Virus record (IMG/VR): IMGVR_UViG_3300027816_000239
Span: 1 to 35,692 of that record
Source of the DNA: a virus
Direction: 5' to 3' (one strand)
DNA: 35,692 bases
The translations under genes were made by a program, and so were the position numbers. Under the pieces are notes generated by a model that made no database searches, was not told where the DNA came from, and worked only from the letters and a program-made list of their open reading frames with translations. Below are positions 31,278 through 35,692 of this stretch, in pieces. Each line of letters opens with the position of its first letter. Position 1 is the first letter of the stretch.

Positions 31278-33130
31278 CGTTTACCGTCCGGTCTACCATC
31301 AAGTCTTGGCGTACCTAACTGCCACTGCACATTTAAGTCTTCGGATTGAATCTTAAACCCCATCTGACGGGCACGGGCACGGATAAATACCTGATCGGTG
31401 TACTGCTCAATCGGCACCGTGGTAGATCGGGTAACTGATGGGTTATTGGTTGTTTTGTAGTTTGACCCCGGGAAGTTCCGTGGCCTCATCGTCATGTACA
31501 CGAGAGGGCTTGTTGCCGTAGACCCCTCAAAGTTAATATCAGGGATGATCCTTTTGATAAGTATGAATTGATCGCCATCTACTAAATCAATGTCGTTGGT
31601 CTGCACATAGGATGTCATTGGCAAGGTATCGTCGTTCGTGCCCTGCTCATGGTTATAGACGTAGTTCCCACCAACCGCCTGCGGATACTGACGTAGAGGC
31701 GTGTCAAGCCAAGCCGTGCGATTAATAGAGCCGTAGTACCAAATACGCTCCATGTAGTTATAGATCACGTAACTATCATTTACACCGGAGTTCTGGCTTG
31801 GGTAGAACCACCAAATCTCATGCCAGCCTTCGTTCGTGCCACATACAACCTGAGCCGCTTGGTTGTAGTTAAAGTTGTTAAATACAAAGTTCCGCAGGGT
31901 GCAAGGCAGTGTCTCGACTCGGCCTGAGTAGGCATAGAACTTATCCTGTCCCATCCAGTAAGTCACGTTGTTAGCCGTAATGCAAGCCCTTGGGGACATG
32001 ATTGAGGTGTTGTCAGCCAACTCCTGCAACGCAAACACATCTGTTGTACCTGTAAATTGGAACGAATACAGGTGTGAGTCAGTAAATACTAACGTCTCCT
32101 GCCGGGTAGGTAGCGCCCTGATAATCCTTGATCCGCGAGATACTCGGATAAAACCTGCGGAATTTGTCGCGGCTGGCGCCCAGTTAACAGGATCATCCTG
32201 ATTAGCCCACCTAATAAGAAGGGGGTCAAAATCACCAGCGCTACTAGAACCGTAAGGCACGCAGCCAAAAGCGAGTAGATGCCTATCGTTTTGTGATACA
32301 AGAATTTGCATGGCTTCGACGGGGACACTGGCGGCTCCTGTTAAAGAGGAAAGAAGAACGGCGCGAGTATTAAATACCCCCGTGTACTCCCAGATGTAGA
32401 TTGGGCCGTTGCGGATATTGGCAATTAAGTCATTGTCAAAGTTATCCATAAACCAGTCACGCTGCTGGTCTACAACCGGCGTAAGCGCACCCTCACCCCA
32501 TGTTAAACGGCCCCAAGCACCAGCACCCCAGCCGTATCCATAGGCGATATACGGGTTGCCGATATTGATCTGAAAGACCGCCGTGATGGCTGTACCACCG
32601 CCGTTAGTTGTCGTGCTAGTTGCGGCTGTGGTCGTTTGGATGGTGAAGTTATTGCCGTCCACCACAGTTTGGATCTGAAACTCTGCGTTGAACTGAGCCT
32701 GCGGGATTCCGCCTATCGGGCCAACAACACCTGAAAAGGTCACGTAGGAGCCAGCCGTAGCGCCGTGGCTAGCAATATTGACGTTTACTATTCTTGACAG
32801 ATTGGTGGTGTCAAAGCAGTTGTCTGTAGCGGGGCTAACAAAGGTTGCCCGAATTGGGGTTATATCAATTAAGTTGCCACCCGTCTCAAGATATAACTTT
32901 TCATTAGTACCCAAGCCCATAAGGTTGTCGGACTCGGTGGTGATGTAGTTATACATCTGGCGGCATATACCAGCCAGCGTAAACAGGCTATAGCGTAACC
33001 AGCCGCCAATCTTTTGGGGGAACCCTGACCGGAAGCGAACCTTGTCGCACTCGTAAAACCCACCCTCACCAGAGTAGTTCGTCTGGTCTCGGTTTAGTCC
33101 GGGTTTAAATTGGAGTTTTGATAAGGCCAT
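31274..33130 (-). CDS. P22 gp10-like packaged-DNA stabilisation / tail nozzle protein (618 aa)
   Basis: The N-terminus LQFKPGLNRDQTNYSGEGGFYECDKVRFRSGFPQKIGGW is the signature of the phage stabilisation family, to which P22 gp10 belongs; these form the tail hub or nozzle that holds DNA after packaging. The remainder is beta-rich with many Trp, Tyr and Gly, as in beta-propeller nozzles. Length is near the family norm. Its start shares a base with the stop of the lysin gene (TAATG). This is the main evidence for a podovirus-like tail. Confidence 0.85.
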   Translation of the reverse strand: MALSKLQFKPGLNRDQTNYSGEGGFYECDKVRFRSGFPQKIGGWLRYSLFTLAGICRQMYNYITTESDNLMGLGTNEKLYLETGGNLIDITPIRATFVSPATDNCFDTTNLSRIVNVNIASHGATAGSYVTFSGVVGPIGGIPQAQFNAEFQIQTVVDGNNFTIQTTTAATSTTTNGGGTAITAVFQINIGNPYIAYGYGWGAGAWGRLTWGEGALTPVVDQQRDWFMDNFDNDLIANIRNGPIYIWEYTGVFNTRAVLLSSLTGAASVPVEAMQILVSQNDRHLLAFGCVPYGSSSAGDFDPLLIRWANQDDPVNWAPAATNSAGFIRVSRGSRIIRALPTRQETLVFTDSHLYSFQFTGTTDVFALQELADNTSIMSPRACITANNVTYWMGQDKFYAYSGRVETLPCTLRNFVFNNFNYNQAAQVVCGTNEGWHEIWWFYPSQNSGVNDSYVIYNYMERIWYYGSINRTAWLDTPLRQYPQAVGGNYVYNHEQGTNDDTLPMTSYVQTNDIDLVDGDQFILIKRIIPDINFEGSTATSPLVYMTMRPRNFPGSNYKTTNNPSVTRSTTVPIEQYTDQVFIRARARQMGFKIQSEDLNVQWQLGTPRLDGRPDGKR

Positions 33131-33594
33131 TAGGCAACAAGTCCTTTTAGATACACCGTTTTACCGTTCTGCTTAGTAGCCGTCAAGTTCTCTTTCTTGA
33201 GGTTAGCAGAGTCGTAGGAGACGTGCACCCACCCCGAATCTGGCACCCCGGGGGTGTAGAACTCAAGGATTAACTGAGTGTAGTCAAGGTTGTCCATAAT
33301 CCACACGGCTAAGTCTGCGTTGGCAACACCGGGAATCTCAATGTCAGCGGCTTGTCCTTTACAATGGTCGGACGTTTTGGAGCCTCCCACCTTTGCGTTA
33401 ACTTCGGGGTGCCTGAATCCTGAGTTGACCTTAACTCCGGTTTGGAAGTGATCACGGACGGGCTGCAATACCTTTTCACAGAGTGTTTTAAGATTAGCAA
33501 TCTCAGCCTCCCCCGGTGTGTTGTCCATGTCATGCCGCAGTGCAGTATCAGACTTCACCATCTCGGCAAGAGAAAAGTTGGCGGTCAGGTTCAT
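33130..33594 (-). CDS. Endolysin, M15 peptidase family (154 aa)
   Basis: A small M15-type zinc peptidase that cuts peptidoglycan peptide bridges. Zinc ligands are H77 and D84 in SDHCKGQAADIEI and H124 in WVHVSY; E111 in LILEF may be the catalytic base. The preceding VNSGFRHPEVN segment is also typical. There is no signal peptide, so release depends on the holin encoded just upstream, with which it overlaps by four bases (ATGA). Length fits the single-domain phage form. Confidence 0.93.
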   Translation of the reverse strand: MNLTANFSLAEMVKSDTALRHDMDNTPGEAEIANLKTLCEKVLQPVRDHFQTGVKVNSGFRHPEVNAKVGGSKTSDHCKGQAADIEIPGVANADLAVWIMDNLDYTQLILEFYTPGVPDSGWVHVSYDSANLKKENLTATKQNGKTVYLKGLVA

Positions 33595-33992
33595 TTCTGC
33601 TTGGCCTTCATGTCCATGACCTTCTCAAGGGTGCGTCCCCCAAAATAAAATGACATCACCAGCATGCCCCACTGGCCCAGCAAAGATACGAAATTGTCAG
33701 AAATATCCAGCCCCATAGCATCCATCACGGCTAGGGCTAAGTAGGCAGTCAGGATGTAGATCAGCGTCATAGGCCGGATGTTCTTAGATAGCCACGAGTC
33801 CGACTTCATGTCAGCCTCAGCCCGCTTGGTCAGGTTATCCTGCTCGTTCATGTCCGCTTGTAGTTGGGCTAGTTCACCCTTTTGCTGCATCTCTATAAGC
33901 ATGGCCTGCGCCTTGGCACGAGCCTCTGGATCTGGGAGAACCTTGTCGAGAACCTTCTCACCGATGGATAACAAAGCAGCGACTGGGAACAT
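33591..33992 (-). CDS. Holin, GTA holin 3TM-like (133 aa)
   Basis: The protein matches the layout of the gene-transfer-agent-type holin family: an amphipathic N-terminus, an Asp/Glu/Lys-rich helix (about 15-65), then two strong membrane segments (about 73-95 and 101-120, MTLIYILTAYLALAVMD and LLGQWGMLVMSFYFGG) and a basic C-terminus. A third, weaker N-terminal segment may complete the bundle. It forms the membrane lesion that releases the endolysin. It overlaps both neighbours, as expected of a lysis cassette. Confidence 0.85.
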   Translation of the reverse strand: MFPVAALLSIGEKVLDKVLPDPEARAKAQAMLIEMQQKGELAQLQADMNEQDNLTKRAEADMKSDSWLSKNIRPMTLIYILTAYLALAVMDAMGLDISDNFVSLLGQWGMLVMSFYFGGRTLEKVMDMKAKQK

Positions 33993-34606
33993 TATTTCTT
34001 ACTCCTTGAAAGCATGGTTGCGGCGATATTGAGCATCGCCCGGGTCTGGTCTAAATCAGCGGGGGGCTTGTCCCATCCCACGGTAATCTGCCCTATGAAC
34101 CGACTCGGCTCAGGCGGGATACTGATCCTGCACCCAAACCGCATACCCTTCTCGATGTACCACAGGCCAATCTCAGACTGTGCCGCCTTGTACTCCCCAC
34201 ACGGGGTGGTGCCTGCCATCAGGTTTACTACGTCCTGATTGTTGGATTGGTTGGTCGTAAAGAGTCCTACGTCCAGCCCGTCGTTCGTCTTGTCCCTGCC
34301 CTCTTTGGTATACGCCCGATACTGCACCCGGGTTCCCAGCAGGGGGTTTACTTTAAATACCGCCACGGTAGTCGCACCCGTGGTTTTAAATAGGTGGGCT
34401 ACAGCGTCCTCAACCCGGTCTTCCACGATGTCTGGCAACTTCTGGTGTTCTTTATAGGTGCCTACGATCAGGTCTTTGTTGTCGTACAGCATCCAGCCAC
34501 CGAAGGCCAGCACCGCCATGAGAATCAGGGCAATAAGTTTAAATGGTGAGTCAACATACGCCAGCACCTTTGAAAGCGTGTCATTAGCGTTTAGTTTCTC
34601 AGCCAT
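33992..34606 (-). CDS. N-terminally anchored membrane protein of the lysis cassette (204 aa)
   Basis: ATG 34606 shares a base with the upstream stop (TAATG), so the longer in-frame start at 34666 is rejected. One membrane segment lies at about residues 22-40 (FKLIALILMAVLAFGGWML), followed by a soluble domain of mixed beta and alpha content, with Cys at about 137 and 158. This topology would place the soluble domain in the periplasm. It might be a spanin-like or lysis-regulating protein, but it lacks a lipobox partner and I recognise no family; the role is inferred from position. Confidence 0.7.
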   Translation of the reverse strand: MAEKLNANDTLSKVLAYVDSPFKLIALILMAVLAFGGWMLYDNKDLIVGTYKEHQKLPDIVEDRVEDAVAHLFKTTGATTVAVFKVNPLLGTRVQYRAYTKEGRDKTNDGLDVGLFTTNQSNNQDVVNLMAGTTPCGEYKAAQSEIGLWYIEKGMRFGCRISIPPEPSRFIGQITVGWDKPPADLDQTRAMLNIAATMLSRSKK

Positions 34607-35064
34607 TACAGATGACCCCTCATGATGTAATAAATGGTGACCACCAGAAACGCCAGCATCACACAAATAATCTGCAACTCTCGTAACTTCGCTACATCCC
34701 TACCCAGTGCATCCTTGCTTTTGGCATGACGGGCCATCATGTCTTCTTTAATCTTCTTGACCTTCTCAAACTCTTCTGTACCCTTAAACTCACCAAACTG
34801 CTGGATCAGAAAGTCTTTTACTTCCAACTCCATGCGGCGTATTTGGTCTAGCCTACGCCACTCCGCCATAGCGGTCATGATTGTTATTTCGCCCTGCTGA
34901 CTCTTGCGTACTGCTTTAAAGGCATGACGGGCTTTGACCTCCGCCATTCCAAAGTTTTGTATCGACTCGACTGCTGAACTTATTTCCTTACCTGATTGGA
35001 TAGCAGACTTAATGCTCTGGGTTGCCGCCTTTGCGGTATCGATAATCGGGTCTAAATCTGACAA
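34606..35064 (-). CDS. C-terminal tail-anchored coiled-coil protein (152 aa)
   Basis: The protein is helical and charged (residues 1-130, with KVKKIKEDMMARHAKSKDALG) and ends in a membrane segment (LQIICVMLAFLVVTIYYIM) with a short basic tail RGHL. The pattern is the mirror image of the neighbouring N-anchored protein. It shares its stop base with that protein's start. A role in lysis timing or membrane attachment is possible; no family is recognised. Confidence 0.7.
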   Translation of the reverse strand: MSDLDPIIDTAKAATQSIKSAIQSGKEISSAVESIQNFGMAEVKARHAFKAVRKSQQGEITIMTAMAEWRRLDQIRRMELEVKDFLIQQFGEFKGTEEFEKVKKIKEDMMARHAKSKDALGRDVAKLRELQIICVMLAFLVVTIYYIMRGHL

Positions 35065-35075
35065 AATTCATCCTT

Positions 35076-35285
35076 TTAGAACACCCCGCCGCCAGCAGCA
35101 GGTAGTGTTGTCGTATGGATTGCTACGTTTTGCTGGAGGTCTAGGTCAACTCCACAGTCGGCGCAGGTGTCGGCCTCTAACTCAGACTCATCCAAGTCAT
35201 ACCCACAGGCTTTGCAAAGCAGTTCTACTTCGTGCTTTGGCACTATGGTTCCGTCAATGTCCTGCGCTTCGACTATGCGTTTCAT
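35076..35285 (-). CDS. Small zinc-ribbon protein (69 aa)
   Basis: Two Cys pairs, CKAC and CADC, 14 residues apart, form a typical zinc ribbon; the rest is acidic (DESELEADT) with a short Ala/Gly tail. It probably binds zinc and may contact nucleic acid or protein. It starts two bases after the stop of the upstream gene. The ribosome-binding site is a GGGG tract upstream of the ATG. Confidence 0.75.
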   Translation of the reverse strand: MKRIVEAQDIDGTIVPKHEVELLCKACGYDLDESELEADTCADCGVDLDLQQNVAIHTTTLPAAGGGVF

Positions 35286-35287
35286 AT

Positions 35288-35692
35288 TTACCCCTGAACT
35301 GCAATCATTAACTGTTCAACCGTTGTGCAGGCGGCAATCGCTGCCTCTTTCTCAGCACACAAAGCCACTACAGCGGCACGGTCAGCCATTACACCACCGG
35401 GAATCTCTACGTTGCGCTCGGCCTTACGGATCACCATCCAGTCGGTTTGGGCAAGTTCTGAGTTAGCAGCGGCTTTGGTTTGTGCGATCCACTGTGACTT
35501 GAGACCTTTGGTAACAACCTGTTCTGTGGTGTCCACCATCCCACCTTTGCCGCCGTTTGCAGCGGAGTCGAACTTTTGCACGTACAGAGGAGTACCGTCT
35601 TCCTTGGTCTCTAACTTGTCCTCAAGCGCCTTGGGAGTAGCCGTGTAGGTAGCCTCAACCGTCTGGTTGGTCTCGTTGACACGGTAGGACGG
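35288..35692 (-). CDS. Partial protein, N-terminus beyond the right edge
   Basis: The frame is open from the right edge (134 residues visible) and ends at 35288. The GTG at 35581 lies inside the continuous frame and has no reason to be the start: sequence upstream (SYRVNETNQTVEATYTATP) is coding-like. The visible part has Thr- and Val-rich strands then Ala-rich helices (AAVVALCAEKEAAIAACTTVE). No family is recognised; a minor structural or tail-associated protein is possible from context. Confidence 0.65.
   Translation of the reverse strand, partial: PSYRVNETNQTVEATYTATPKALEDKLETKEDGTPLYVQKFDSAANGGKGGMVDTTEQVVTKGLKSQWIAQTKAAANSELAQTDWMVIRKAERNVEIPGGVMADRAAVVALCAEKEAAIAACTTVEQLMIAVQG

Noticed and set aside
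33829-33840. GTCAGGTTATCC, similar to the right arm of the repeat
   Set aside because: No complementary arm nearby; it is coding sequence of the holin.
34607-34666. Longer N-terminus for the N-anchored lysis-cassette protein
   Set aside because: It would overlap the upstream gene by 61 bases and adds an unlikely His/Gly-rich stretch; the TAATG junction at 34606 fits the operon style.

Overview
The window looks like the genome interior of a tailed double-stranded DNA phage (or a prophage), most likely podovirus-like, with a bacterial host. The evidence is tightly packed genes, a phage replication set, P22 gp10-like, M15 lysin and GTA-type holin genes, and a very large virion-type polyvalent protein. 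I see no rRNA, tRNA, CRISPR array, insertion sequence or integrase. Terminase, portal and major capsid genes are not in the window; because the structural operon runs leftward and enters from the right edge, they probably lie to the right. The host cannot be named from the sequence; the gene families remind me of aquatic proteobacterial phages, which is an impression only.

Left half, plus strand (1-17,426). After a partial gene and two tiny genes comes an unusual block (1.4-5.2 kb): a MoxR/CobS-like AAA+ ATPase, a CobT-like protein with both a zinc-peptidase motif and a complete VWA/MIDAS domain, and a third protein resembling DUF3150, interspersed with short unknown proteins. This block ends at a strong hairpin terminator (6082-6117). 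A second transcription unit starts about 6.2 kb with a probable promoter and palindrome. It carries a VRR-NUC nuclease, family A DNA polymerase, Cas4/RecB-like nuclease, DUF3310 protein, HNH-like protein, SNF2-type helicase, a zinc-containing putative ssDNA-binding protein, an HTH protein and a primase-helicase. A near-consensus sigma-70 promoter (12791-12818) restarts transcription ahead of the ssDNA-binding gene.

The two arms converge at 17,427-17,531, which holds four consecutive hairpins, the last being a terminator for the rightward arm.

Right half, minus strand (35,692-17,532), read right to left: a partial gene, a zinc ribbon, two membrane proteins, a holin and an M15 endolysin (lysis cassette), then a P22 gp10-like stabilisation protein, a probable tail/receptor-binding protein, three glycine- or glutamine-rich virion proteins and finally a 2738-residue polyvalent protein combining a GNAT-like domain, an Hsp90-type (GHKL) ATPase, two zincin motifs and membrane segments. 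Most junctions here are ATGA or TAATG overlaps, so the genes are probably translationally coupled. No leftward promoter is visible inside the window.

No stretch over 300 bases lacks a gene; the two longest gaps (6055-6223 and 17427-17531) are described as features. The most noteworthy signals are the AAA+/VWA-peptidase module, a three-copy 11-5-11 hairpin repeat placed in and around that module, and the multi-enzyme giant virion protein.
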